A stretch of DNA of 64,000 nucleotides from Scleromitrula shiraiana (GCA_028455995.1 JABELC010000001.1:1-64000); one strand, 5' to 3'; counted from the first letter of the stretch, positions 1-11,734 are shown. The notes: a model not told the origin generated them from the letters alone. Numbers and translations are program-made.

Positions 1-1640
1 TAGAGTAATCGATACGTACTGTCGTAGAATTCAAATCAATTTTGTGTATGCCTCGCCCTTTTCCATTCGCGCCTTGTGCCAATTGATGCAAGGTATTGTA
101 TTTATTTCATAATTTATTTGAATGCCGCATTGCTATGTTCGTCATGCGATCCCGCCAGTATTGTGGAGTATGAACTGACAGTTATTTGGATAGGAAGGTA
201 AATTGCTCGAACAATGCTATACCACAAAACCTGCCAGCATCTATGATAGAATGTTAAAGCTGTCGTCTTCAGTGGCAGATAAAGGAATTATAAGCATGCG
301 TACCATAATTATGGGCATGATTTTGTTCTGCAAGCTCCTTTCCATGTTTGTTACAACGGATTCTATTTCTCTCTCCAACGATACTCTATGACATTGCGCC
401 GCATGTCTGTCTCGCACATGTCCTCCCAAACCCTATTAACACCATGGAATTTCCATCAATTGAATAATCGCATCGTGGATATGTTATTATCCATACTTTA
501 GCTGTCCTGGACAATGTTGTGTGACGCCGGGTAAGGATGAAGATAGGTTGGTCATAATTTTGTGACAAGATTTCTTCTTTCAAATCGTGCCGGGCCTGAA
601 TCTCCACACGGTTTAATTCAATATGATCCCGCTTCGATTGGACACGTATCAAATGAAAAGCTTTATTGATTGGTACGGTGATGTTGACGGTGGCAAGTTT
701 TGTTGCATATCGTACCAAGAGGGCGACGGGGTGTTATGAAAAGGGCGAGGTGAGTAAGTAGTGAGGGCGACAGAATCCACACATCAATAGAAGTGGGGTC
801 GGTAGAACTTCGTTTTTGTTTTAACTACATCAGGGCAAAATATCCATGTGTTCCACAAATATATGCTGCTTATCATGCGCGCGATATGAAGATCAACCCC
901 GCGATTGATAGACGGTAGAGCTCACCTCATAGTCCCATTCATCACCACGATTTGATGTAACATTTGAATATCAATCTTGAGATACAGTACATTTATACTC
1001 AGATTTAGGTCAGCATTCATCTCCACCGGCTCTATGCCAAATACTTTACGTACTGAATACGATTTGGGATTCCACTTTAGATGCGATACTATCTGATTAA
1101 TACGATCTATTTGTTCATTTATGGATGTTATTAGGACAAGTGTACCATTCGAGCTATTCCGTCCTGTACCCCTCCTCCAAGGTATGGATCATACACAATA
1201 AAAAAGCTACCTAGTTACACACCATTCACTTAGCTAGGTACACAAATATCTTGCATATATTATGTTTTTCCTATTTTAGACATATTGTCCTTGTGAGTAT
1301 TGATGTTGTATGTTATCAAGGGGTCGAATTGCTACAATGGGTGCATATCATAATTGATGCTTTGTATCATTATGATCTAGTGGGACGATATGAATCAATG
1401 TTTTTATATATATGAGAGGAGATGGGACTGGCAGAGAGAATCTTTCCTGTCATCATCTGCAAGTACATAACAAGATATCATCAAAGCAAATTCAATCAGG
1501 TAGACACTTGATTTCTTAAGCCACTCGTCCTTCACATCCATTAATAAAACTCAGAACTAACTATGGGATATCTAATTAACAGGGTCAAATCCAAATAAAA
1601 ACTCCAATCTATATCCAAATCGCCATCATCAACAACAAAA
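1..1640. other. Intergenic region without a supported gene
   Basis: No reading frame here shows a recognisable family, an ATG in good context and splice sites together. The longest frame (386-718, minus) has only a TTG at its start. Near the right end a TATATATA stretch at about 1405-1412 may be the TATA element of the cupin gene that begins at 1641. Confidence 0.5.
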
Positions 1641-2122
1641 ATGTCCTCACTACCATTCACCCACCACCCCCAAGCACAAACTTCATTTCAACCTCCTCTC
1701 ATCGCCAACGAAAATGCCTTTCTAGGCGACGTCGCAACATCTCAAGAATTAGATCCAACATCCCCCATATCGGCCGGTTTCTACAGATTAGAAAAGGGTA
1801 CCCCATTAGTTTACGAATATACATATCATGAGATGAAGATTATTGTAGATGGGGAGTTTGATATCAGTGATGAGACGGGTCAGAAGGTCCATGCTACAAA
1901 AGGCGATGTTTTTTATTGTGAGTTTTGACATGATGTTCGTTAATTGTGAATGGTGGGCTAATTGAATTGAATGATAGTCCCAAAAGGAAGCAAAATTACT
2001 TTCACGACGGAGACTTTCGGATTAGGGTTTTTTGTTGGCCAGAGAAAGGTATGATTGATATGATAGGTATAGAGAGAAGTTAATTAAGATACTAACGTCT
2101 TTTAAAGACTGGCACCGCATAA
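1641..2122 (+). CDS. EutQ-like single-domain cupin protein (3 exons)
   Basis: Exons 1641-1917, 1978-2048 and 2108-2122 encode 120 residues. The first intron (60 bp) starts GTGAGT. The second (59 bp) starts GTATGA and carries a perfect TACTAAC branch site. Splicing restores the frame so that the protein reads GDVFYFPKGSKITF and ends VGQRKTGTA, a shape typical of fungal EutQ-like cupins. The middle (about residues 50-110) is one RmlC-type beta-barrel with the conserved GD and PKGS turns. Bacterial EutQ belongs to ethanolamine utilisation; the role of fungal stand-alone members is unknown and no eut partners are nearby. The start ATG has an A-rich context (AACAAAAATG). No signal peptide is visible, so it is probably cytosolic. 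Family call is strong, function is not. Confidence 0.85.
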
Positions 2123-2400
2123 GAATGTCGGGCTTCAACGAATTGAGAATAACAACCCAGGAGATGGAGTTGGGTTGGTATTGGATGAGATGATTATTGA
2201 GAAACAACGAACACCCTTGTATATATTCTTGAGGCTCAGCTACCCAAGTACATTAGTTGTCACAGTGATAGGAATGGAAACAGGTAGCTACTATTATACC
2301 GAGCATGGCATAACGATATTACTCCATGAATTCCACATGCTAGTACTTATTCTCATCTTCCAACCGACAAACTTGTGTTCACAACCTGGAAAGGTACACA

Positions 2401-2712
2401 TTATTTTTTTCGAGAAGGTTGTGATTTCCTGTCAGAGCTTGAATTCGAACTCTTATGTGCCGAACTTGAAGCTTTAGCAGATGATTCGTTTCTTGATTTC
2501 TTATCTTTTGCATCTACCGGTACCTCTGGATGTTTCTTCGGATGAAACAGATTTCGGTCGGAACTAGGTTCTGGAAAGAAGGGATTTATTTTTGAAGAGT
2601 TTACCTCTGGGATTCGTTCCGGTGGTGGTTGTTTGTATTTCAATTTGGCTGCTGTAAATTGTTTGTATTCAAGGTCATCTTCAGAGTACACTTGGCCCCA
2701 TTTGTCAGACAT
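2401..2712 (-). CDS. Hypothetical small Lys/Ser-rich protein
   Basis: A single-exon ATG frame of 103 residues, convergent with the cupin gene. The N-terminal half is charged and has a conserved-looking feel (MSDKWGQVYSEDDLEYKQF, later PPPERIPE). The C-terminal half is a basic, serine-rich tail (SSSAHKSSNSSSDRKSQPSRKK has this composition throughout). No membrane segment, signal peptide or known domain is recognised. It may be a disordered nucleic-acid-binding or regulatory protein, but that is only a guess from composition. Comparative data would decide whether it is translated. Confidence 0.5.
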   Translation of the reverse strand: MSDKWGQVYSEDDLEYKQFTAAKLKYKQPPPERIPEVNSSKINPFFPEPSSDRNLFHPKKHPEVPVDAKDKKSRNESSAKASSSAHKSSNSSSDRKSQPSRKK

Positions 2713-4256
2713 TGCTTTGCTACTAGTAGTAGAGATGATGATATGTTTTGGTATTGTGATATTTTATTGAAGATGATGATGCGGTTAAACAATAATGTAT
2801 ATAAGTTAACAAATAAATCAAGACTTTATGTATTGCGATTGCGCCGAGGGAAGTTTGAATCAGGGTAAAATTTTCTGGCTGTATTTCAGTATAAGGTTGG
2901 AAAACATTCGAATTGCAGTTACAAAATTACATACATGGAGTATAAGAATAACAGCCCTTCAACAAGCCTTTTTTCGGAACTTGAAGCACCTAGCTGATTG
3001 CATCAATTGCACGTATCAACCGGCTCAGACCGTCGGTCAACCACTCGAAACCTGCTTTACACGGTTTTCGGATTTTCCACGCAGCATCATTCAAGTAACA
3101 GATTTACCACTAACTGGTTATTACACTTACTTAGGTAGACATCAATCAAAAAAAAGTAGGGCTACACTCAACCCAGATCCAACAATTTTTTTCAAATTTA
3201 CCAATGATGCCATATTTAGACAGACAAAAGTTGTTATAAGCAAGCAATGGATGGATTCATTTGGATAAGGTAGAGAAAATGGGTAGTTACAACGAAGGAA
3301 GTGCCAGAAGCTGGACAGAGGTGAGATGAGAACTGCAACAGTGCTGTCTACAAGCCACAGCTATGGTGATTTTTTTCAGCGCGGATGGTGAAGCCCAGGA
3401 ACATACGAGGTGGTTCTATGTGGTTCTAAGTAGATGGCGAACGGTGATAACGTTTATTGTGAGTGGAGATGTCTAAAATTCATTAAAATGGCATTCGTCA
3501 TTGACAGTTCATTGTGAATTACAACCCAGCACCGATGCCTGTAAGATATGTGGTGGAAGTGAGCATATGAAAATACGGGGAAAGTTAAAATCCGGACATC
3601 TATTCCCGGGAAGACGAGGGGGATGTGCGGATTAATAATCAAGAATGATTAGAAATCGTTGAGAATCCAAGAGCAGCATCTAATGAATCTATATGTAATT
3701 CATCAGGATTACTGGAACTCAGAGTTGTACACAGCCCCGTGGAAGTTACGCAATAAACTGAATCAAGCTCCAGTTCATCCAAATGTCTATGAGATAATAT
3801 ATTAGTAATGAAGCAAATAGAGGGAGCTTTTTGGATTACAACGCATTCTTTTGGGGCCATGGTTATATTTGCAAGGTATCCTTTCGGTCCATTTCTATAT
3901 CGACAAATCTGTACAAAGTTATTCGTTAGAAGCAATTTCAAGGCAGAATAATGACCCATTATTATAGCATTGGTCGTGGAGCTCTTTTAGTTAGTAGAAG
4001 AACGACAATTTGTTGCAATTGGAGAATTGTGCAATACTCGGTAAGGTGTGCCACGAACCAGCCCATACTTCGGGGCTTGCTAATTTGGTAGACATGAGTT
4101 TTCCTAACTCACACTTCTAATGTCAAAGAACCCGGCTACTAGTAGTACCATACATTCGATATTTCTGAATTATCGATTGTTCTCGTTCTTGGGAAGCTTG
4201 GGAAGGACGATCAACTGCGGGGATTATATAATGTCTCAGGCTGTCGACATCTTGCT
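2713..4256. other. Intergenic region, only chance-like frames
   Basis: Frames at 2828-3268 (plus, ATG, 146 codons) and 3639-3959 (minus, ATG, 106 codons) are open but have no recognisable domain, no compelling splice sites and mixed composition. I see no RNA gene. The stretch may contain decayed coding sequence, but I cannot assign a family. Confidence 0.4.
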
Positions 4257-4259
4257 ATT

Positions 4260-4411
4260 CAGAATGGGGTTTTAAATTGCATTCCATATTAAATTTCTTT
4301 ATTTTGACGCTCCATTCAATTGAAAATGAGGATCATATATCCTCAATTCTTAGAACTAGAACTTTTAATCAATCAATCGTTTCTCAATATTTAACACTTG
4401 CATATAACGTA
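4260..4411. repeat. Dispersed repeat copy 1
   Basis: This stretch aligns with 9858-10002 in the same orientation over about 150 bp. Shared blocks include GAATGrGGTTTTAAATTGC near the left end and the run ATATATCCT..AATTCTTAGAA.TAGAAC.CTTAATCAAT in the middle, with scattered substitutions and small gaps. The similarity fades outside these limits. It may be an old transposon fragment or a duplicated promoter. Confidence 0.6.
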
Positions 4412-4449
4412 ACAGAAAGGGAATCGGGAACCATAGCTGTATTATGTGC

Positions 4450-5311
4450 AAAGATTATGATTGGCTTTATGATACAGAAGAAAAATTGATTAAAGCACCG
4501 GAGTTTGACAATATTAAAGAGTTCAAAAATTTGAAGGAAATGAATGGACTCTGGAAGTATCCGTCACGATTTGTCATGGTCTGGTATTCGCAAACCTAGA
4601 TGCCAAGATGAGAAATATCAAATCTTTAGACTTGAATATCCCAGAAAGTGGGCATTTAACCGGACAGTGGCAGGCACGGAATAGATTTGCAAATCATCAA
4701 TTTGACCCTCCTAAAAAAAGTGACACGAATACGAGTAGTTAGACAGACTTTCTCAGGGTTATCACGAAACACGACCAATTCAAAATCTCTGCGGTTCCTA
4801 ATCGAAATTTTCACCACCAGAAGCCCACGCATGAATCTCACAAACAATGTGACACTCGAAAAACCGACCCCGGGAAAATCTATAATCATCAAACTCCTAC
4901 TAATATCATCCACTAAGACAACGGTAGAGTTCAGTGTCTATTCTAAAAATAGTATGGATCACACTCGATCCAGACTATCTAAGAAGACAGTCAATTGGAA
5001 ATCCCATATCTCGAGTCTATATAACAAGGATTGATCATCGGAAGAGACCATGCTGGTGTAGGAAAAGGTTTGAAGCAAACATGAACAATGTTAGACGAAC
5101 GAATTACGGCACTGTCATCTGTAAAGCCGATAATATGAGACCCGACGATTATTTTGCTATCTTGAAAAAGAAGCAGACAAGATTTGCAAAAAGATTTGCA
5201 AAAGGATTTGGCCAGCATCTAGAACGCGAAGTTTTAGTGTGGAGGGGAAAGAGGATGATGATTACACTCGTGAGTGGAGCCCTGAATGTTGCATTGGATT
5301 CCTTCTTCTGA
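4450..5311 (+). pseudogene. Possible decayed coding region of unknown family
   Basis: Three plus frames show protein-like composition in succession. The first runs from an ATG at about 4446 through residues such as EEKLIKAPEFDNIKEFKNL. A second follows near 4600 with KWAFNRTVAG. The third covers 4934-5311 with charged repeats (RFAKRFAKGF) and ends at a stop at 5311. Stops and frame changes separate them, and no intron set that I tried joins all three cleanly. It could be a broken gene, an unrecognised spliced gene, or chance. The left side abuts the dispersed repeat at 4260-4411. Confidence 0.3.
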
Positions 5312-7246
5312 CAGTGTACTTGATAGTTTGTATGAGCAAGTTTCAAGTTGGATGTAACGTGAATTGAAGAATTGACATGTAATGCTAATATGAGTGGTCT
5401 TTCGAAATAATAATTATTAATGAGATACAGAAGAATATTAAAATATATCTATACTGTATGCAGATATATAGATAAATGAAGGCAATTATCAGTATTCACA
5501 TACTTCAGTAGTTCAAACTGCATGGTTAGACCACGGGCAGTTCGGCAGTTCTGTAGGGCCGGCCCGAGATTGGGCCTGCTGGGTTACAGGACGCTAAATT
5601 CAAGCTCTGACCGTTTGTAAATCTATGTAAATCTTTCGTAGTTCTATTTATATATTAGCATTAACCTGAAGATTAACATCATCAGCATCATCGACTACTA
5701 GGTGGAGATTATGCCATTTAATTGCCAATGTTCATGAGTCTGATACTAAGTCATCTTACTGATCTCTTCTATAGATATTGATAATGTCAGCGATAGCTCT
5801 TACCCACTCGATGAGCTCCCGTTCATATACAATTGACGTAAGATTACGATACGTTGTTATCAAGCTCATTCGATCCATCGGATTTATTCCTCGATTCTTA
5901 ACTTTTCGTAGTTCATTATGACTTCCCAGAATGAACAGGTCTCTCTGCCGATAAGAAGCGTCGTCATCACCGATTATCTTTCCACGCCTACATTGGAATC
6001 TCCAAACCCCGCACCACCTTCCAACATACATGTTTACAGTCTTGTACCTTCATCCCTACAACACAATCAAATATTTGGACAGAGGGAGCAGAATAAAGTT
6101 AGAAACGGATGCTGCCTCATCAATTGTGTGCATACTAGCACTGCTAAGATTGGTCCACAGTGATGAATTCTTAAGTTCTGGCCGTGCACTGTTACGGTGC
6201 AACACGCTTTTCCTACAGCGAATGGATGCGATGTGGAAATTATTATTGAAGTAGTCTCTTCAATTATTCCCCTGCCATGACAAGTTTTGAACATTGCCAA
6301 CCTTCAGCAGGTGCGAATTTCATATAATACCATCATGTTCAATCGAACTGGAGCATATTTAGCTGAATATCTCCGTCGCTTGAGTTTCTAGATGGAATTC
6401 ATACCAACCCTCCACTATGTTATACCTTCAGCTGCGCTAGTCAGCACGCCTGTTAGAGATATAGCCGCAGATAAATTTATATCCATCACCAAACTATGCA
6501 TAGTGAGCCGTTGCGCTGCAGACCCGTTTACCAAAATCTCCCCTGCGGATACTTAAACATGTTGAACTTTTTTGAGCTGCCTTTGTTAGTTCACTCCTTG
6601 GATCTCAGCCGCAATCCTATTTAGATTTATCTCCATCAAATGCGACAATCACCAACCGTTTATTACCTGTCATGATGATACCGAACAATGCAGTCAAAAT
6701 AACATTACAGAGGAGTAGTTCATGATGGTTCTAGAGGTGGTTGGTTGTGCAGTCTACGTTGACGTAAAAATATCTATTGTGATAGTCTTCCTTCACAATC
6801 AACCACAGCTCGTTCTGAAACTTTGTCCCTATTCCCAATTGAATGGTTGGGTTCTCGTAGGTTCATTTTTACACCTCAGTTCTATATGCTCGATTTCCTA
6901 GCTCCAAAGAAATGATTTTGATCATGACCCGTGTATTCATTCACGTGTGACGAGAACTCTTCCCCGATCCATGCAAGTGCATCGTTTCTCCAGATCATGC
7001 AGGAGAAATTAATACTTCCTTCCCCTTCCGTATGTTTCCTTCCCTGCCGTTCCAATCATTGTTAGCCACGCGAACCATATTTCGGTATATCATATTGCGA
7101 TGTCTAAGACTCCGCAGTTTGGACTTTGAAGTACCAGGGTTATGATATCAACTTATCAAGTCCGGGTTCTATCCTTAAACTATTATTGGGCGTTAAATGA
7201 TTGTATTTTTTGATAACTTTAGTTTATTATTAATACAACTCCAATT
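5312..7246. other. Intergenic region, no supported gene
   Basis: Short open frames occur around 5918-6298 (plus), where a cysteine-containing stretch with the residues CTVTVQHAFPTANGC lies after two consecutive TGA codons at 6161-6166. This might be the tail of a dead small secreted protein gene, but the frame cannot be built confidently. The rest shows nothing I can name. Confidence 0.4.
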
Positions 7247-8312
7247 ATGCTTTTCTCAAGTTTATATCCCGTCACACTATTGATATTTGACACCTTCGTG
7301 ACAGCATGGCCAACTTCCAAATCCTTATCTTCAAGACAAATAACGGGCACCAAATATATTTCTCTTTGTAGTTTCTTCATTTGATTACCTCAATGCAGCA
7401 GGCACTGATATCTTGGCGATCTGGGTAGTGGTGATTTCTACACTAAGACAGTTTTCTCAATATCTGGAGCCAAACCTTCATCAGCAAACCCAATAGGAAA
7501 CCCTGCATTCCCCCTGGTGTGACGGCATCTGGGGGGTTGAATTGGATTGATTATCTTGTCACGGCTTACAATACTTCCTTGACCCACTCATACAAGTTCG
7601 CCCACGATTGATGCAGATCTTGTTCCGGCTTATACTCCTAGCGTTCAAAGTTTAGTTGATCAAACCGCAATCTTTACTGCCAATCTTGCATCAAAACCAT
7701 CCTACGCTCCTTGGACTTCAACAAAAACCTTGTTTGCATTATGGTTTGGTATCAACGATATCAACGATAGTTTCTCGAATCCGGATGAGCACGGGCTTCA
7801 GGACAGTATATTTGATGTGTATTGGAAACAGCTTGATATCATGTACTATTATGGCGCAAGGAATTTCCTATTGCTCACTGTACCACATAATATAGAGTCT
7901 GCCCTCACACGTTTCCCAATACTAATATTTCAGCGTGACAAATCACCTTTAGTGCTTTCATACAACAGTACAGCACAGGCACAGTAAACTGCGGAAATAA
8001 CAGCTTGGAACACTCGTTTACAAGCAGCTGCTACTGAATTTCAGACTGAGAGGCATGGAACAACCGTCACTGTCATCGATACATCTGTGAGTAGGACCTG
8101 AAAATGCCATTTGACGCATTTTCTAAGTAAATCTGTAGGAGCCATTCAACATAGCATTGGATAATCCAGCTGAATTTGATGCACCCGATTCAACTTGTTA
8201 TAATTCGAATGGGTTAAGTTGCTTATGGTGGAATAATCTTCATCCTGGTATGGCGATTCAAAGTTTGGTTGCTGCTTGGGTCGCAGATGCTTGTGCTGGA
8301 ACCTTTTTTTGA
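7247..8312 (+). pseudogene. Broken GDSL/SGNH-type esterase (CE16-like acetylesterase)
   Basis: An ATG at 7247 opens a signal-peptide-like start (MLFSSLYPVTLLIFDTFVTA). Downstream pieces match fungal CE16 acetylesterases in order: the GDSY block, SANPIGNPAFP, a WIDYLVTAYN block, TIDADLVPAYTPSV, then LFALWFGINDI (7737 on), GARNFLLLTVP, and the C-terminal NLHPG. The nucleophile block reads GDFY: the serine codon at 7436-7438 is TTC (Phe), which fits one C-to-T change. Frame breaks lie near 7512 (C-run in TTCCCCCTGG) and near 7607. An in-frame TAA sits at 7985-7987. A late intron at 8087-8138 (GTGAGT...TAG) still has proper borders. With a lost nucleophile plus two frameshifts and one stop, it cannot make an active enzyme. 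Confidence 0.85.
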
Positions 8313-9857
8313 TGATCTTGACCATCCCCTTGACCCTCTGCACTCGTCCATTATTACATGCGCATATATGCGTGTATGAGTGTGTGTGCATGGAGAATAG
8401 TACGAAATTTGTCATTATTCCATTTAAGTTGCACATTATGGTAGTGTTTTGGTACGGTGTTTGTGGCTATCGCTCAATCTAATTTCGCGACTACATAATC
8501 TTACTGACAAATTTTGAGATTTATTATATGTGGCAATGATGTATTTATTCTCCAAATATTCGACTCATCTCTTGATGCTATGATGAGAATTCTTATAATT
8601 GATATGGAAAAAGACTGTAGAGATCAAGCAGCAACACCACTTTGATTATGTAATGCAAATTGCGGAATGCAACCCCTCAATTTCATCAACTTGCATTGAC
8701 TTTCATCATAAAAGTGTTGATAACCCATCAATAGACCAAAAAATTCTCCTTTCATTTATGGTATTCTTGAATTTCTACTCAGCACCTGAAACTTCCGTAT
8801 GACTTATACATCTTCGTGGGCTATTTTTTCTTCGTCGTCGTCGTGCCTTCATCTTGGATGCGCGTCTTGATCCTGTATGGAAATAATCATAAGGTGTAAG
8901 AGATCCATTTTTAAAGAAGACAATACTTGACATCATAGACAAACTCATCTTTAGTTTGCTGTCTCGTTGCGAGTTTTACGTCGTGTTTATTTATGTTTCA
9001 CATTGTACTTACCTAACATCCCTAGTACCTCACTCAACTCAAACATGGGCATTTGTTTTCTCACAATCCCATATGGCTAGTCTCTGACATTCTTCAATCC
9101 AGTTCTCTCATGTTATTATCAAGATGCCCTTCATGTATTGAGTAATGCAAATGATGGCTCTGTACGATGCATCCGCCTTACGAGCACCAACAAGGAAGTT
9201 GTGTGATAGTTGATAGGTATGGATTGACCTGATGAGTTAGTTATGTATGTCCTACTTTTCGTTATTTGTGTGAAACGTGTTTTACTTTCTGCAAGTGCGG
9301 CACAGTGATTATTTTATTGTATGTCCCGATTCCAAGTCTGTATCCAAGTCTGGGGCTTTCAATCTAAGTCATGTCATATTCATTTACAAAGAATATGGCT
9401 CATTCATGGGGGCTCATCTCAACGCGAAGTCATCCGCTAACTTAATCAATACATACGAGTCTATTCTTCGTGTCGCTCAAGTTAAATTTCGACCATTGTG
9501 TAAGTCTTGAGATTCTTCCAATCATTCTGCATATCTAGTACCAGTGTACAGTACTTGGACTCGAAGTATTTCGAATCTAGATTCAATTCAGGAGCCATAG
9601 ATTCATAGTGGAGTAATGAATGATATAGTGGGGAAAGTTGACTGCAGCTCGGCTCACTTCCGCTGAATCAAACGTGGCCAAGAGCTAGCATAGTAAGCTC
9701 GTGTAGACGTTTTAGGTTAGCATTATCGCTGCGGGTCTTCACGTACAACGATCGTTGAACTGGATTGACTTGATGACATCCACTCGATTTTTTCCATATA
9801 ATTTCAAGGATATAGACTGCCCCGTATCACATCACTGACAATTCAAGTATACTGTTG
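8313..9857. other. Intergenic region, nothing assigned
   Basis: No frame here combines an ATG, recognisable family and splice signals. A plus frame at 9277-9510 is open but has no ATG at its left end and no family resemblance. Confidence 0.4.
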
Positions 9858-10002
9858 AGAATGAGGTTTTAAATTGCGTTCCTAGTTAGATTTGTTTATT
9901 TTGTTGACCCATTCCATTCAAATCAGGATTAATATATCCTTAATTCTTAGAATTAGAACTCTTAATCAATTCTCGATATTCAACATATACTTATATCTTA
10001 CG
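9858..10002. repeat. Dispersed repeat copy 2
   Basis: Second copy of the ~150 bp sequence found at 4260-4411, same orientation, roughly three quarters identical by eye with small gaps. It lies about 450 bp upstream of the damaged small secreted gene at 10448. Confidence 0.6.
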
Positions 10003-10447
10003 AGCACTAGTTTATATGGTTTGTAAGTATCTAAAAAGACATTCCTCACCTTGTATCACCTAGTTTTCTAGGCCCTACAAGCTTATTTAGAAGTTAGGAA
10101 TAGTCTCCGCCATGGGTGATGGAGCTGTTGCAGTCTTAGTATAAATCATGTTGCTTAGATGTGATTCGAATCATTGGTAAAAGCCCTGGATTCTGTTTGG
10201 TCTGCATCATCAGAGAATTTGCTTATGACATAGTTGATTTTGGAGACAAAGATGCAATGTGATTACCCCACCTAGTATATTGCAATGACAGCGGTCCGAA
10301 TCCTGGGGATAGAGCGTCAACGAGGAGTATAAGAGGACTCGGGTTTTTCTCATAGTTGAAGGAAATATCATATGGTCAACCCGAAAATACCAAGACTTCA
10401 ATTTTACATTTCCACTTCACACCACCACCATAACTCAAATATTAGCG

Positions 10448-10830
10448 ATCAAGCAATTCAAATCCCTCCTCAGTCTTCCTCTATTCCTTACTATCATCAA
10501 TGCTCAAGCTGAGCTCGACCTTTGGAGTGATGCAGCATGTACAGTTGAGAGTGAAGTAATCTCCCTGCATCAACGGGTTGCACAAACATTGCTATTCCCG
10601 GAGTCCCATCGGTCTCTGCTGTAACCACAGACGACTGTATCTCCACAAGTATGTTTTTCCTATCAATATCTTTCTCGAATTCTTTATTTCTAATGGTTCA
10701 ATTAGTTTACGGATATTTGGGACTCGACTGTACTGGCGACAATATTCTTGTTAGCAGTTCATCATTTACAAGTTGCATGTATGAAGAAAACCATTGGTTT
10801 GAATCGTTCAGCGTTGAAACTGTCTGTTAA
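10448..10830 (+). pseudogene. Broken small secreted cysteine-rich protein
   Basis: A signal-peptide-like stretch KQFKSLLSLPLFLTIINAQA begins at 10451, but the codon before it is ATC rather than ATG and no in-frame ATG lies upstream before a stop. After DLWSDAACTVESEV the frame slips by one base near 10560. The continuing frame reads PASTGCTNIAIPGVP and then, across an intron with good borders (10649-10705, GTATGT...TTAG), YGYLGLDCTG to a C-terminal SVETVC stop at 10828-10830. Six cysteines would be present in the repaired protein. The architecture is that of a secreted small protein (effector-like), but the gene lacks a start and has a frameshift. The family is not recognised. Confidence 0.65.
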
Positions 10831-11328
10831 GTTGTCTGGGTGATGCCGAGGCAATGTAGGATGGATAGGATTCTGGGGCCAGGAGAACACTTAATACTCA
10901 TGTTGAACTAGACATGGAAGTATTTTGGTTGATTATTCTTTACTACGATACTTCCACATCTAGCATGAAAATATGCGAAGCACTAGATATTGAATGTTAC
11001 ATGTCTTTTCAATATGACTAGATGGGAGTTTGTTTCCCCGAAATCAACTGAGTATAAATGAATGTATTTGCTTATGTAAAATGCTGAGATATTGTTTCTT
11101 CTCAATTAATATTCTCCTCATATAAACGAATGTGTATGTTATTCTTTCAACTTTCCTTCCCCATTTCAGTCGACAGTTCCCATACGAAGATTATGTGACT
11201 TCTCTTGCAAAAACCCATCTCCAAAACGTAGCTGGCTAGCATCTTCTTTCATCTTCACTTTCCAACTCCCACTGCCGCGCAACTTCATCCTGTTATATTC
11301 CACTCCACCTTCTTATCATCATCCGTCA
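10831..11328. other. Intergenic region, nothing assigned
   Basis: This lies between the converging 3' ends of the damaged secreted gene and the CFEM gene. No repeat, RNA gene or frame is supported. Confidence 0.4.
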
Positions 11329-11734
11329 CTAAGCACAGGCAGTGCAAACCGCACCAACCGAACTCAAAACTTTCAACGCAGTGGCCAAGCCACAAGCACC
11401 CAATACACAGTTAACAGCCGAATTCTGGATTGATGTAAAGGTGGCTGGAACACATTCACATGCGTAGTTGGTTGAAGCACATCCTACAGCTGTTGCTGCG
11501 GAGTTAATACATGATACCTGTTTGTTGTTTCATTTTCATGTTAGTCTATGAAGTTGGATGGTTGAATATCAAGTACATGCAGGAGATAGGGAAGTGAGAG
11601 ACAGGGGTGTGGAAGAATAAGAAAACTCATACACCACAGGCAGGAACCTTGGCAACAGCAGTTACACAGGCAGGTGCTTGAGCTGAAGCAAGAGCAACAG
11701 TGCTAAGGATGAAAGCAATATTGATGAACTTCAT
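11329..11734 (-). CDS. Small secreted CFEM-domain protein (2 exons)
   Basis: Exon 1 is 11734-11633 and exon 2 is 11517-11329, with an intron of 115 bp (GTATGA...ACAG). The product is 96 residues. Residues 1-19 are a clear signal peptide (MKFINIAFILSTVALASAQ). The mature part is one CFEM domain with ten cysteines, spaced PACG, SC, VGC, ACEC, NC, GAC, VC, TAC. CFEM proteins are fungal extracellular proteins, some of which bind haem or act as effectors. The position that usually holds the haem-coordinating Asp (T-D before CxC) is T-N here (CASTNYACEC). There is no GPI-type hydrophobic tail, so it is probably freely secreted. Confidence 0.9.

Noticed and set aside
386..718. Open frame of 110 codons on the minus strand
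   Set aside because: It has no ATG at its start (TTG), no recognisable domain and lies in featureless DNA.
2828..3268. ATG frame of 146 codons on the plus strand
   Set aside because: No domain, signal peptide or splice signals; composition does not differ clearly from random AT-rich DNA.
3639..3959. ATG frame of 106 codons on the minus strand with several cysteines
   Set aside because: No signal peptide or recognised cysteine pattern; likely chance.
5918..6298. Possible small secreted protein fragment on the plus strand
   Set aside because: Two consecutive TGA codons interrupt it and no intron restores a frame; too little to name.
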